Source of the DNA: Nibribacter koreensis | GTDB taxonomy: Bacteria > Bacteroidota > Bacteroidia > Cytophagales > Hymenobacteraceae | Length of the DNA stretch: 64,000 nucleotides | NCBI RefSeq assembly: GCF_039541795.1 | Contig: NZ_BAABGX010000002.1 | Span: 992,001 to 1,056,000 of the forward strand | Direction of reading: 5' to 3' | In this document: in pieces, positions 15,381 through 23,621 of the stretch | Layout of the letters: every line of letters begins with the position of its first letter | Position numbering within the stretch: the first letter of the stretch is position 1 | Position numbers and translations under genes: made by a program | The notes under the pieces: generated by a model | Database searches by the model: none | Told to the model about the DNA's origin: nothing | Seen by the model: only the letters and a program-made list of their open reading frames with translations

Positions 15381-17621
15381 ATGACACATTTGCCCCACTT
15401 AATCATGGATTTGGGTTTGATATTGGCCGCGGCCGGTATTATCACCCTTATCTTTAAAAAATTAAAACAGCCGCTGGTGCTGGGCTACATCATTGCCGGC
15501 TTGCTGGTAGGTCCGCATTTTGCCTTGTTGCCCACCGTTATTGAGACAGCCAACATCACCATCTGGGCCGAGATTGGGGTGATCTTCCTGCTCTTCAGCC
15601 TGGGCCTGGAGTTCAGTTTTAAGAAGCTGGTGAAAGTGGGCGGCGCCTCTTCTATCATGGCCTTCTTTGAGGTGGTAGTTATGCTGGTGCTGGGTTATCT
15701 GACGGGTAAGTTGCTGGGCTGGTCTACCATGGACAGTATCTTTCTGGGCGGTATTCTTTCCATCTCCTCTACTACCATCATCATTAGGGCTTTTGACGAG
15801 TTGGGCGTAAAATCACAGCGCTTTGCCCGCCTGGTGTTTGGCGTCTTGATTGTAGAAGACCTGGTGGCCATCTTGTTGATGGTGTTGCTCTCCACCCTGG
15901 CGGTAAGCCAGCAGTTTGCCGGTACAGAGATGCTGTCTGCGGTGCTAAAGCTGGCGTTCTTCTTGGTGGTCTGGTTTCTGGGCGGCATCTTCCTTATTCC
16001 CACGTTTCTGAGAAGAGCCAGCAAGCTCATGAATGATGAGACCCTGCTCATTGTGTCTCTGGCGCTCTGTCTGTTAATGGTGATCCTGGCCGCGCAGGTT
16101 GGGTTTTCGCCGGCCTTGGGGGCGTTTATCATGGGTTCCATCCTGGCAGAAACCACCAAAGCCGAAAAAATTGAGCACCTCATCTCCTCTGTAAAAGACC
16201 TTTTTGGCGCTATTTTCTTTGTCTCTGTGGGCATGTTGATTAACCCGGCGGTGATTCTGGAGTACGCCGCTCCCATTGCCATCATTACGCTGGTGACCAT
16301 TGTGGGCAAAGTGGTGAGTATTACGGGCGGCGGATTAGTAGCCGGGCAAGGGCTCAAGACGTCGCTTAAGTCTGGGATGAGCGTTTCGCAGATTGGGGAA
16401 TTCTCCTTTATCATTGCCACGCTGGGACTCACCTTAAAAGTAACCAGCGAGTTTCTGTACCCCGTGGCCGTGGCGGTGTCTGCCATTACCACCTTCTCTA
16501 CGCCGTACATGATCAAGTACTCAGAACCGTTGCACCAAGCCATTGAGAAGATGCTGCCCAACCGCTGGAAAGCCTCTCTGAACGAGTACAGTTCTGGGGC
16601 GCAGACCATCAACACTACCAGTGACTGGCAACTAGTCCTCAAGTCTTATGTGCTTAACCTGGTGGTCTACTCTGTGATCATCATTGCCTTGGTTTTGCTG
16701 TCTAGCCAGTATTTGAGTCCGTTTCTGTCTAACCTTATTAGTGCGCCAGACTGGGCCAATATGGCTACCATTGTCATCACGCTGCTGGCCATGGCTCCTT
16801 TTTTGTGGGCCTTGGTCATGCACCACCCACAGAAAGAGGCGCAGGCCCGCATCTGGGCCAACAGAAACTACAGAAGCCTCATCATAGTGCTGTCCTTCTT
16901 TAAGATTGGGGTGGCTATCTTTTTCATTGCCTTCCTGCTGGACCGTTTCCTTTCTGTGCAGGTGGCGTTGGTGGCGGGGCTGGGCATCTTGCTGCTGCTG
17001 GCGTTCTTCTCCAAGAAGATTCAGGAATTCTACATCAGGATTGAAAACCGGTTCCTGTCTAACCTAAACGCCCGTGAGCTGCATGAGGAAAGCAAAAAGC
17101 ACCACTCCCTCACGCCCTGGGACGTGCACCTGACCAGCTTCACCATCTCGCCTTTCTCTGAGGCCGTGGGCAAAACCCTGGTAGAATTGCAGGTGCGCGA
17201 AAAGTACGGCATGAACGTAGCCGTGATTGAGCGCGGCGACCAGACCATCATGCCCCCTACCAGGAACGAGCGCATTTTCCCGGGCGACGTCCTTTACGTG
17301 TTTGGCTCAGATACGCAGATGGAAGCGTTCAGGCAGTTCATTGAAACCGAAAGGCCCGAAGAGGCAGTTGACTCTGAAAAAGAGGAAATACGCTTGCAGA
17401 AGCTGGTCTTGCGGCCAGAGTCTTTTCTTGTGCATATGTCCATCAGAGATTCTGGGGTGCGTGAGAAGACCAAGGGCCTGATTGTGGGGATTGAGAAAAA
17501 AGGCCAACGCATCCTCAACCCAGACTCAGAGCTGGTGTTTGAAGAAGGCGATATTGTCTGGATTGTGGGCAGCCCCAGCCGCATTAAAAAGCTACATGAG
17601 ATGGAATCTACCTCAGGGTAA
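15381..17621 (+). CDS. KefB-like cation/proton antiporter with two TrkA-C domains
   Basis: The 746-aa CPA2 membrane antiporter has about 12 helices at residues 5-385, with FKKLKQPLVLGYIIAGLLVG, EIGVIFLLFSLGLEF and SVSQIGEFSFIIATLGL typical of the Na+/H+ exchanger (KefB/C) domain. After a second hydrophobic block (about 415-550) come two TrkA-C domains at about 575-655 (FSEAVGKTLVELQVREKYG, RIFPGDVLYVFGS) and 670-745 (SGVREKTKGLIVGIEKKG, FEEGDIVWIVGS), which in relatives bind ligands such as cyclic di-AMP or nucleotides to gate transport. No TrkA-N domain is visible. The likely role is K+ or Na+ efflux and pH control. Confidence 0.9.
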   Translation: MTHLPHLIMDLGLILAAAGIITLIFKKLKQPLVLGYIIAGLLVGPHFALLPTVIETANITIWAEIGVIFLLFSLGLEFSFKKLVKVGGASSIMAFFEVVVMLVLGYLTGKLLGWSTMDSIFLGGILSISSTTIIIRAFDELGVKSQRFARLVFGVLIVEDLVAILLMVLLSTLAVSQQFAGTEMLSAVLKLAFFLVVWFLGGIFLIPTFLRRASKLMNDETLLIVSLALCLLMVILAAQVGFSPALGAFIMGSILAETTKAEKIEHLISSVKDLFGAIFFVSVGMLINPAVILEYAAPIAIITLVTIVGKVVSITGGGLVAGQGLKTSLKSGMSVSQIGEFSFIIATLGLTLKVTSEFLYPVAVAVSAITTFSTPYMIKYSEPLHQAIEKMLPNRWKASLNEYSSGAQTINTTSDWQLVLKSYVLNLVVYSVIIIALVLLSSQYLSPFLSNLISAPDWANMATIVITLLAMAPFLWALVMHHPQKEAQARIWANRNYRSLIIVLSFFKIGVAIFFIAFLLDRFLSVQVALVAGLGILLLLAFFSKKIQEFYIRIENRFLSNLNARELHEESKKHHSLTPWDVHLTSFTISPFSEAVGKTLVELQVREKYGMNVAVIERGDQTIMPPTRNERIFPGDVLYVFGSDTQMEAFRQFIETERPEEAVDSEKEEIRLQKLVLRPESFLVHMSIRDSGVREKTKGLIVGIEKKGQRILNPDSELVFEEGDIVWIVGSPSRIKKLHEMESTSG

Positions 17622-17641
17622 GCGGCAGTTTTCCATAACAT

Positions 17642-17697
17642 GACAAACCCCGTTTTTGGGCTATTTTGCAGGAAATAGCCCAAAAACGGGGTTTGTC
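17642..17697. repeat. 38-bp palindrome, copy 10, with 25-bp perfect arms
   Basis: The left arm 17642-17666 and right arm 17673-17697 are exact reverse complements with a 6-nt loop (TGCAGG). This is the longest perfect copy. The flanking GACAAACC/GGTTTGTC is unique to this locus. It lies between two convergent genes and could fold as a bidirectional stem-loop. Confidence 0.9.
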
Positions 17698-17805
17698 TTA
17701 AGTGATGATGAATGCACTTTGTCTACTTAAAGAAAGACAAAGATACTATAGAAACATAATGCCTATTTACCGCTAACAACAGCCTTACTCATTGATCATT
17801 ACTCA

Positions 17806-19080
17806 CTATTCATTACCAAAGTGCGCCGCCAAGAACTGCCCGAAGCGGTAGACGTCCTCAAACGTGTTGTACATAGGCGTTGGGGCTACCCTGATAACGT
17901 TGGGCTCGCGCCAGTCTAAGATGAACCCGTTGGCCATAAGCGTGTCAAACAACTGACGGCCGTTCTGGTTCACGAGCAAGGAAATCTGGCAACCTCTGGC
18001 TTCTGGCGCAGATGGCGTAATGATTTCTAATAACTCTTTCGGCTGATTCAATTCTTTAATAAGGAATTCTAAATAAGCAGTCAGACGTTCGCTTTTGGCG
18101 CGTAGGTTCTCAATGCCGGCTTCTTCAAACAAGGCCAGAGACGCTTTGTGCACCGCTAAGGGTAGAATCTGGGCATTAGACAATTGCCAGCCTTCGGCGC
18201 CGGCCATGGGAATAAAGCCCTTTTTCATCTGGAAGCGCTCTTGCTGGTCGTGGCCCCACCATCCGGCAAAGCGCGGCAGATTGGGGTTGTTGGCGTGACG
18301 CTCATGCACAAAGGCCCCAGAGGTTCCGCCCGGTCCAGAGTTCATGTATTTGTAGGTACACCACACGGCAAAGTCCACGTCCCAGTCATGCAACTGCAGG
18401 GGCACGTTGCCCGCGGCGTGCGCTAGGTCAAAGCCGCACAAGGCGCCTACGGCATGCGCCGCTTGAGTAATAGCCGCCATGTCAAACACCTGCCCGGTGT
18501 AGTAATGTACGCCACCCATCATGACCAAGGCAAGTTCATCGCCGTGCTCTTGGATGGCTTGCAGAATATCCTCGTTGCGCCAGGTAGTCTCCCCTTCGCG
18601 CGGCGAGATTTCAATGATGGCGTCTTCTGGGGTATAGCCATGGAATTTCACTTGGGTCTCTAACACATATTGGTCACTGGGGAAAGCACCGGCTTCGGTT
18701 AGAATCTTGTAGCGATTGCCTTTGGGTTGGTAGAAGGACACCAGCATGAGGTGCAGGTTCACGGTGAGTTGGTTCATGATGACCACCTCCTCGGGCTTGG
18801 CTCCTACAATGCGGGCAGTGGGTCCGGCCAGGGCTTTGTGGTAGGTGAACCAAGGCGTGTCTCCTTTAAAATGGCCTTCCACGCCCAAGGTGGCCCATTT
18901 GTACATCTCCTCCTCAACCGCCGCTCTGGCAGATTTAGGTTGTAGGCCTAAGGAGTTTCCGCAGAGGTAGACCGTGTCCTGTCCGTTTTGCTGCGGAATG
19001 TGAAATTGCTCTCTGAATTTATGAAGGGAATCTGCCGCATCCTGGGCCTGGGCAAAGGCCAACGTATTTTGAAAGGTCAT
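17806..19080 (-). CDS. kynU: Kynureninase
   Basis: The 424-aa PLP enzyme cleaves 3-hydroxykynurenine (and kynurenine) to 3-hydroxyanthranilate (or anthranilate) and alanine. Family features: TVYLCGNSLGLQPKSA near residue 45, EGHFKGDTPWFTYH, GAFPSDQYVLETQ, CGFDLAHAAGNVPLQLHDWD with the PLP-pairing Asp, and the PLP-lysine motif VWCTYKYMNSGPGG near residue 235. The C-terminal RGCQISLL and NVIRVAPTPMYNTFEDV are also characteristic. The start at MTFQNTLAF is chosen; upstream residues are AT-rich leader. It lies downstream of the ACMS decarboxylase on the same strand with a 103-bp gap. Confidence 0.95.
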   Translation of the reverse strand: MTFQNTLAFAQAQDAADSLHKFREQFHIPQQNGQDTVYLCGNSLGLQPKSARAAVEEEMYKWATLGVEGHFKGDTPWFTYHKALAGPTARIVGAKPEEVVIMNQLTVNLHLMLVSFYQPKGNRYKILTEAGAFPSDQYVLETQVKFHGYTPEDAIIEISPREGETTWRNEDILQAIQEHGDELALVMMGGVHYYTGQVFDMAAITQAAHAVGALCGFDLAHAAGNVPLQLHDWDVDFAVWCTYKYMNSGPGGTSGAFVHERHANNPNLPRFAGWWGHDQQERFQMKKGFIPMAGAEGWQLSNAQILPLAVHKASLALFEEAGIENLRAKSERLTAYLEFLIKELNQPKELLEIITPSAPEARGCQISLLVNQNGRQLFDTLMANGFILDWREPNVIRVAPTPMYNTFEDVYRFGQFLAAHFGNE

Positions 19081-19183
19081 CTCTTTGAATTTGTAAAGCA
19101 CCGCGCGTGCGGCTCTAGCCTGCTAAATTAAGGAGAAACCCCCAATGTTAAACAGGAATCAGCACCGGCCTCAGGCTTTTGTA

Positions 19184-20239
19184 TTACAAAGAAGGGCTAT
19201 GAGATGTTTTGAGGCTGTTGGGCAGGAACTGTTCTTTCTGCAAACCCAGCCATTGCAAGGCAGAACCGCTCAATAACAGTTCCTTCACCGTGTCTGGGTA
19301 CGGCATGGATTCAATGAGTTTACCCGGCTCCAGCTCACCCAGCGGGAAAGGATAGTCACTGCCTAAAGCAATCTTGTCTGCCCCGAACTGCTTGACCACA
19401 TAGTCCAGCGTGTTAGGGCAGTGCACCAAGGAGTCTATCCAGAACTTGCCCAAGTAATTGACCGGCGGCACGTTGTTGTCTACGGCGCATAAATCTGGCC
19501 TAACGTCAAACCCATGCTGAATGCGACCAATGGTAAACGGGAAAGAACCTCCGCCGTGCGCGAAGGCTACTCTTAAGTTAGGCAAACGCTCCAGCACGCC
19601 GCCAAAAATCATGGAGCAGATGGCGCGCGAGGTTTCGGCGGGCATGCCCACCAGCCAGGGCAGCCAGTACTTGCGCATCTTCTTTTCGCCCATCATGTCC
19701 CAAGGGTGCACAAAAACGGCAGCGCCCAGGTCGGCGGCGGCTTCAAAGATGGGAAACAGGGCATCATCATCCAGATTCAAGTCATTGACGTTGGAGCCAA
19801 TCTGCACCCCGGCCATGCCCAGTTCCTTTACGCACCGCTCCAGCTCTTTGATGGCCAGTTTGCTGTCCTGCATGGGGAGTGTACCCAGGCCAATAAAGCG
19901 CGTGGGGTAATCTGCCACCACGCCGGCAATATGGTCATTCAGGATTTTGGAGAGATCCCAGGTGTCTTCGGGCTTGGCCCAATAGGAGAACATGACCGGC
20001 ACCGTGCTCAAGACCTGCACCTGCACGCCGTGATGGCTGCACTCCTGCATGCGCACCTGCGGGTCCCAGGTATTGTCCTGCACTTCTCTAAAAAAGCGGT
20101 CATCCAGCATCATGCGCGCACAGCAGGGCTTGTGGTGCTCCAATCGCACGAAACCGCCATAACCATACCGCTCTCGCAAGTCCGGCCAGCGCTCGGGCAA
20201 GATGTGCGTGTGGATGTCTATTTTGAGCGGTTGGTGCAT
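19184..20239 (-). CDS. 2-amino-3-carboxymuconate-6-semialdehyde decarboxylase
   Basis: The 351-aa metal-dependent amidohydrolase-superfamily decarboxylase converts ACMS to 2-aminomuconate semialdehyde, diverting it from quinolinate/NAD formation towards oxidation. It shows the metal ligands IDIHTHILPERWPDL at the N-terminus, VFVHPWDMMG in the middle, AFAHGGGSFPFTIGR and the final Asp in LGSDYPFPLGELEPG. Active-site RYGYGGFVRLEHH and CARMMLDDRFFREVQDN match the ACMSD group. It is the first gene of a minus-strand pair with kynU. The family is clear; assignment as ACMSD rests on motifs plus pathway context. Confidence 0.9.
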   Translation of the reverse strand: MHQPLKIDIHTHILPERWPDLRERYGYGGFVRLEHHKPCCARMMLDDRFFREVQDNTWDPQVRMQECSHHGVQVQVLSTVPVMFSYWAKPEDTWDLSKILNDHIAGVVADYPTRFIGLGTLPMQDSKLAIKELERCVKELGMAGVQIGSNVNDLNLDDDALFPIFEAAADLGAAVFVHPWDMMGEKKMRKYWLPWLVGMPAETSRAICSMIFGGVLERLPNLRVAFAHGGGSFPFTIGRIQHGFDVRPDLCAVDNNVPPVNYLGKFWIDSLVHCPNTLDYVVKQFGADKIALGSDYPFPLGELEPGKLIESMPYPDTVKELLLSGSALQWLGLQKEQFLPNSLKTSHSPSL

Positions 20240-20321
20240 GAGAATGGCATGTGCGGTTTACTTCGATGCTCAAAATAATAAAATCTGCGCAATTCTGGGA
20301 ACGGCTTTTTCATTCTGCTTC

Positions 20322-20359
20322 CGTTTTTGGGTTATTTTCTGGAAATCAGGCTAAAAACA
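20322..20359. repeat. 38-bp intergenic palindrome, copy 11
   Basis: CGTTTTTGGGTTATTTTC, centre TGGAAA, then TCAGGCTAAAAACAG. Confidence 0.8.
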
Positions 20360-20410
20360 GATTTGATTGTTGATTGTCAATTGCTGATTGTTGTTCAATA
20401 TTTACAAAAG

Positions 20411-20449
20411 CGTTTTTGTACTGTTTCACAAGAAAGAGGCTGAAAACCG
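20411..20449. repeat. 38-bp intergenic palindrome, copy 12
   Basis: CGTTTTTGTACTGTTTC, ACAAGAAAGAGGC, TGAAAACCG: a moderately degraded copy 51 bp after copy 11. Confidence 0.65.
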
Positions 20450-20480
20450 TTAACCTACTTTTTTATCCTACCCCATTATT

Positions 20481-20569
20481 GTCATCTTGGAAAGATCTTG
20501 TGGGCAAGCTGTAGTGACGCTGGAGTAAACGCTATTACAACTTGTTCATAAGGTCCTTTCAGGATGACA
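20481..20569. mobile_element. Degraded MITE-like element, 89 bp
   Basis: The left arm GTCATCTTGGAAAGATCTTG...GGGCAAGCT (20481-20510) and the right arm CTTGTTCATAAGGTCC...AGGATGAC (to 20569) match the 33-bp terminal repeats of the element at 60564-60745. The inner GCTATTACAACTTG also matches its GCTATTATAGCTTG. Confidence 0.65.
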
Positions 20570-20730
20570 GTAGGATATGGTGTAATGGGCTACTTTAAGT
20601 ATGACAGTAGACAGAATGTATTTCTATCATCAGGGCTTCCAAAGAAAAATGAATGTCAATTTATTTCGGGCTTCGCCCTTATTAAGTAGCTTGGTTAACA
20701 ATCTGCAATGGACAACTAACAATTAAACCT

Positions 20731-21126
20731 ATGCCAACAGAAACAAAACGTCAATTATTCTCCTCGGGGGCGCCTTGGGAGGAGACCGTTGGATACTCAC
20801 GTGCGGTAAGGGTGGGACCTTTAATTGAAGTAGCCGGCACTGCCGCAGTAGACAATGGCCAAGTAATAGGCGAAGGAGACGTGTATGCGCAAACCGTGTG
20901 CATTCTACAGAAGATAGAAAAAGTCTTGCAAGAGGCCGGCGCATCTCTAAAAGAGGTGGTAAGAACCCGGATGTTTGTGACGGACATTAGTCAATGGCAG
21001 GAAGTAGGCCGGGCGCACGGCGAGTTCTTTAAAGACATTAAACCGGCCACCAGCATGGTAGAAGTGAGTGCGCTGATTGACCCAAAACTGCTGGTAGAGA
21101 TTGAAGCGACGGCGTACTGTGGCTGA
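20731..21126 (+). CDS. RidA/YjgF-family protein, candidate 2-aminomuconate deaminase
   Basis: The 131-aa protein has the single-domain RidA fold: VGPLIEVAGTAAVDNG, QTVCILQKIEKVLQEAGASL, VRTRMFVTDISQW and VEVSALIDPKLLVEIEATAY. Canonical RidA imine deaminases carry Arg just before the CVEV strand (PARSCVEV in E. coli RidA); here the position is Thr (PATSMVEV). Members lacking that Arg fall in other Rid subgroups. In Pseudomonas 2-aminomuconate deaminase belongs to this superfamily, and here the gene sits among kynurenine catabolic genes, so deamination of 2-aminomuconate is the favoured inference. A generic Rid role remains possible. Confidence 0.72.
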   Translation: MPTETKRQLFSSGAPWEETVGYSRAVRVGPLIEVAGTAAVDNGQVIGEGDVYAQTVCILQKIEKVLQEAGASLKEVVRTRMFVTDISQWQEVGRAHGEFFKDIKPATSMVEVSALIDPKLLVEIEATAYCG

Positions 21127-21128
21127 AT

Positions 21129-21165
21129 CGTTTTTGGGCTATATTTTGGAAAACTAGCATAAAAT
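21129..21165. repeat. 38-bp intergenic palindrome, copy 13 (degraded)
   Basis: CGTTTTTGGGCTATATTT, TGGAAAACTAGCATAAAA: the right arm has decayed. It starts 3 bp after the RidA stop codon. Confidence 0.6.
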
Positions 21166-21212
21166 AAATATCTTATGCATTGAGTATCAGTCAATCTCCA
21201 AAAGAAAGGCCT

Positions 21213-22070
21213 ATGAAAACAGTTTTAGTCTTAGGAGCCACCGGGTGTTTGGGTTCACATATTCTAGAAGTTTTGCGGGAGAAAGGCTATTCCATAAGAG
21301 CCACGGCACGCACTGCCCTCAAGGCCGAACAACTGCAACAGTCAGTTCATGAAGTAGTGGTGTGCAACCCCACGCAACAAGAAACCCTTACGCCAGAACT
21401 GGTACACGGCGTTGATTATATCATCTCTGCCTTAGGCAAAAGCCTGAGTCTGGCAGACACCAGCAAAACCTGCTTTCATGAGGTAGACTACCAAGGCAAC
21501 CTCAATATTCTCAAGCTAGCACAACAGCACGGGCACATACAGAAATTCGTCTACGTGGCCGCGTTCAGTGGCGAGAAGCATCCTAGCGTGGCCTATTTCA
21601 AAGCGCATGAGGACTTCGCCAGAGATTTACAGCACAGCGGCATTCCCAACGCCATCATAAAACCGCCCGCTTTGTTTTCTGCTGTGCTGGAGTTAGTGCC
21701 CATGGCGCGCAAAGGGCAGCTGGCCTCAGTGGGTCCCGGCGACCATATTACCAATCCTATCCATGAGCATGAAGTAGCCGAAGCCTGCGTGCACGCCCTC
21801 ACCTCTCCAGACACGGTGGTGGAACTGGGCGGTCCGGTCACGTATTCCCGCATGGATTTGATCAGGATGGTGGGCAAGAAAGTGGGGCATTACCGTAAAA
21901 TTCCGCAGGTGCCGTACTGGGTGGCCAACACCTTTTTGCCCATGATAAAACTGGTGAGCAAATCTTTGTTTGAGAAAGCCGCTTTTTTAGTGGCCGTCAC
22001 CAAAACCGATTGCGTGGCGCCCGTAAAAGGACAGCGCCGCCTGGAGGAATATTTAGCCGAACACGTGTAA
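21213..22070 (+). CDS. NAD(P)-binding atypical short-chain dehydrogenase (NmrA-like)
   Basis: The 285-aa protein starts with the dinucleotide-binding motif VLVLGATGCLGSHILEVLREKG, followed by SIRATARTALKAEQL, VDYIISALGKSLSLAD and KFVYVAAFSG, typical of atypical SDR/NAD(P)H-binding proteins. The canonical YxxxK is replaced by a KAHEDF region, so catalysis is uncertain. The C-terminal half resembles epimerase-like or NmrA-like regulators. The start at MKTVLVLGATG is chosen because the motif normally begins at residue 2-6. It lies 86 bp after the RidA gene on the same strand. Its substrate is unknown. Confidence 0.8.
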   Translation: MKTVLVLGATGCLGSHILEVLREKGYSIRATARTALKAEQLQQSVHEVVVCNPTQQETLTPELVHGVDYIISALGKSLSLADTSKTCFHEVDYQGNLNILKLAQQHGHIQKFVYVAAFSGEKHPSVAYFKAHEDFARDLQHSGIPNAIIKPPALFSAVLELVPMARKGQLASVGPGDHITNPIHEHEVAEACVHALTSPDTVVELGGPVTYSRMDLIRMVGKKVGHYRKIPQVPYWVANTFLPMIKLVSKSLFEKAAFLVAVTKTDCVAPVKGQRRLEEYLAEHV

Positions 22071-22078
22071 GCTAACCT

Positions 22079-22110
22079 CTTGGGGCATCCGCTGTTTTTA
22101 TCGATATTTG
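22079..22110 (+). promoter_or_regulatory. Candidate promoter for yebC
   Basis: CTTG at 22079-22082, 20-nt spacer and GATATTTG at 22103-22110; each element has one mismatch to TTTG/TANNTTTG. The ATG follows 25 nt later. Confidence 0.4.
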
Positions 22111-22135
22111 CACCAATCAGTTTTAGAAAACCGCA

Positions 22136-22870
22136 ATGGGAAGAGCATTTGAGTTTCGGAAAGCCCGTAAAATGAAACGCTGGGACATGATGTCCAAGCA
22201 GTTCACCCGCATAGGGAAAGAGATTGTGATGGCCGTTAAATCTGGCGGACCTGACCCAGACACCAACTCCCGTCTGCGCGTCTGCATCCAGAACGCCAAA
22301 GGCGTGAATATGCCCAAAGACCGCGTAGAGGCCGCCATCAAGCGCGCCCAGGGCAAAGAAGAAAACGACTATTCTGAAGTTGTATATGAAGGCTACGGCC
22401 CGCACGGCGTCGCCGTCCTGGTAGAGACCGCCACTGACAACGTGAACCGCACTGTGGCTAACGTGCGCATGCACTTTAACCGCACCGGTGGTGAGTTGGG
22501 CCGTACCGGCGCCTTCGACTTTATCTTTGAGCGCAAAGGCGTGTTCCATTTGAACGGTGAAGGCCTGGACCTGGAAGAACTGGAACTGGACCTGATTGAC
22601 TTCGGGCTGGAGAGCATTGACAAGGACGAGGAAGAAAACGAAATCATCATCCAAACCTCTTTCCAGGATTTTGGCGCCATGCAGAAAGCCCTGGAAGAGC
22701 GTGGCCTCCACGTGAAAAGCTCTGAGCTACAACGCTACCCAACGGTATTGAAAGAACTAACGCCAGAGCAACAAGAGGACATGACCAAACTTCTAGACCG
22801 TCTGGAAGAAGACGAAGATGTACAGGCCGTGTACCACAACATGAAAGAAGACGCCGAAGACGAGGAATAG
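22136..22870 (+). CDS. YebC/PmpR-family protein (TACO1-like)
   Basis: The 244-aa cytoplasmic protein belongs to the YebC family, described as transcription regulators and more recently as translation factors that relieve ribosome stalling. It begins MGRAFEFRKARKMKRWDMMS, a variant of the family's AGHSKWANIKHRK N-terminus, then ARVCIQNAKG-like RLRVCIQNAKGVNMPKDRVE, YEGYGPHGVAVLVE, RTVANVRMHFNRTGGELG and the acidic C-terminus EDEDVQAVYHNM. The length matches the family. It ends just before a palindrome and a terminator-like hairpin. Confidence 0.92.
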   Translation: MGRAFEFRKARKMKRWDMMSKQFTRIGKEIVMAVKSGGPDPDTNSRLRVCIQNAKGVNMPKDRVEAAIKRAQGKEENDYSEVVYEGYGPHGVAVLVETATDNVNRTVANVRMHFNRTGGELGRTGAFDFIFERKGVFHLNGEGLDLEELELDLIDFGLESIDKDEEENEIIIQTSFQDFGAMQKALEERGLHVKSSELQRYPTVLKELTPEQQEDMTKLLDRLEEDEDVQAVYHNMKEDAEDEE

Positions 22871-22873
22871 CCT

Positions 22874-22912
22874 CTATTTTTAGCCTGTTTTCTGGAAAAG
22901 ACGCCAAAAACG
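22874..22912. repeat. 38-bp intergenic palindrome, copy 14
   Basis: CTATTTTTAGCCTGTTTTC, TGGAAAAGACGCCAAAAACG. It lies 4 bp after the yebC stop, next to a terminator hairpin. Confidence 0.8.
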
Positions 22913-22923
22913 GAGATATAGGC

Positions 22924-22957
22924 AAAGGCCCGCTTTCTTTAGAGAAGGCGGGCCTTT
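22924..22957. terminator. Hairpin terminator between yebC and parE-like gene
   Basis: AAAGGCCCGC at 22924-22933 pairs with GCGGGCCTTT at 22948-22957. It lies between convergent genes and may act in both directions; the plus-strand tail GTGTTAT is weakly T-rich. Confidence 0.65.
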
Positions 22958-22996
22958 GTGTTATATGACAATACTATCGTATGATTATGCTCAGTT

Positions 22997-23284
22997 TTAT
23001 TTTTTACTAGGCTGCTGCCTGTTGTCAAATAGTGCCAGTATATAAATATCTTCTTGTTTCTGCTTATAGAAGATGGTAGTATGCTTATGAAGCAAAAATC
23101 CTCTTATGCCCTTTTCTGGATTTTCTAAACTCCCAATCTGAGGATACTTCACTAGCAATTCCAAGAATTTGAACACCCGAACAGTGAAGGTCTGGGTAGT
23201 CTTTTCGCCAAACTCTTCCTGTAAATATTGTTGCAGATGGGCTAACTGCTGTGCGGCTCGCTTGTTCCAAATTACCTGAGCCAT
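22997..23284 (-). CDS. ParE/RelE-family toxin
   Basis: The 95-aa basic protein begins MAQVIWNKRAAQQLAHLQQY and carries the RelE/ParE-superfamily pattern: helix LQQYLQEEFGEKTTQTF, FLELLVKYPQIGSLE, then the strands RGFLLHKHTTIFYKQK and IYILALFDNRQQP. ParE toxins inhibit DNA gyrase and RelE toxins cut mRNA; the DNRQQP ending is typical of the ParE-like group in this superfamily. Its start overlaps the upstream antitoxin gene by 13 nt, the usual arrangement of a type II toxin-antitoxin operon. Confidence 0.85.
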   Translation of the reverse strand: MAQVIWNKRAAQQLAHLQQYLQEEFGEKTTQTFTVRVFKFLELLVKYPQIGSLENPEKGIRGFLLHKHTTIFYKQKQEDIYILALFDNRQQPSKK

Positions 23285-23520
23285 TCAGAATTTCTTTTCA
23301 GCATTTCATCATGTGATAGCCAGGCTGATTGGTCTTCTAATTCACCCTCGCTGGACAGTACCTGTTGTTTCTGCTCTGCAGATAAGCCATTCCATAGACT
23401 TCCTTCTTGATAATCTTTTCTACTAGAAAGAATCATGAAGATTTCTTCTAACAACTGGGCATCATGCGTAGTATCAATCAGTTTGTGTAAATCCTCCTTA
23501 GTAGCTGCCATCTCTGTCAT
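23272..23520 (-). CDS. Antitoxin partner of the ParE-type toxin
   Basis: The 82-aa acidic protein is encoded immediately upstream of and overlapping the toxin by 13 nt. It has an N-terminal helical part (ATKEDLHKLIDTTHDAQLLE) and a C-terminal WNGLSAEQKQQVLSSEGELE and HDEMLKRNSEW, like small Bacteroidota antitoxins paired with RelE/ParE. The C-terminal part probably wraps the toxin. No ribbon-helix-helix motif is obvious. Alternative start: a second Met three codons downstream. Confidence 0.75.
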   Translation of the reverse strand: MTEMAATKEDLHKLIDTTHDAQLLEEIFMILSSRKDYQEGSLWNGLSAEQKQQVLSSEGELEDQSAWLSHDEMLKRNSEWLR

Positions 23521-23621
23521 TTTTGATTGTATACGAATAAGGTAAATTTACTACTAATACTCTTTCTCTCTAAACATTAGCTTTCTTTTCAAAAGCAAGC
23601 CGCTGCTATAAAGCCATATTT

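Larger units (their letters stand above)
20240..20730. other. Divergent intergenic region rich in repeats
   Basis: 491 bp without a gene between divergent ACMSD and RidA genes. It holds palindrome copies 11 and 12, a degraded MITE-like element (20481-20569) and CAATTGCTGATTGTTG-type runs (20362-20397 and about 20698-20724). Both flanking genes need promoters here; I could not pick them with confidence. Confidence 0.6.
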
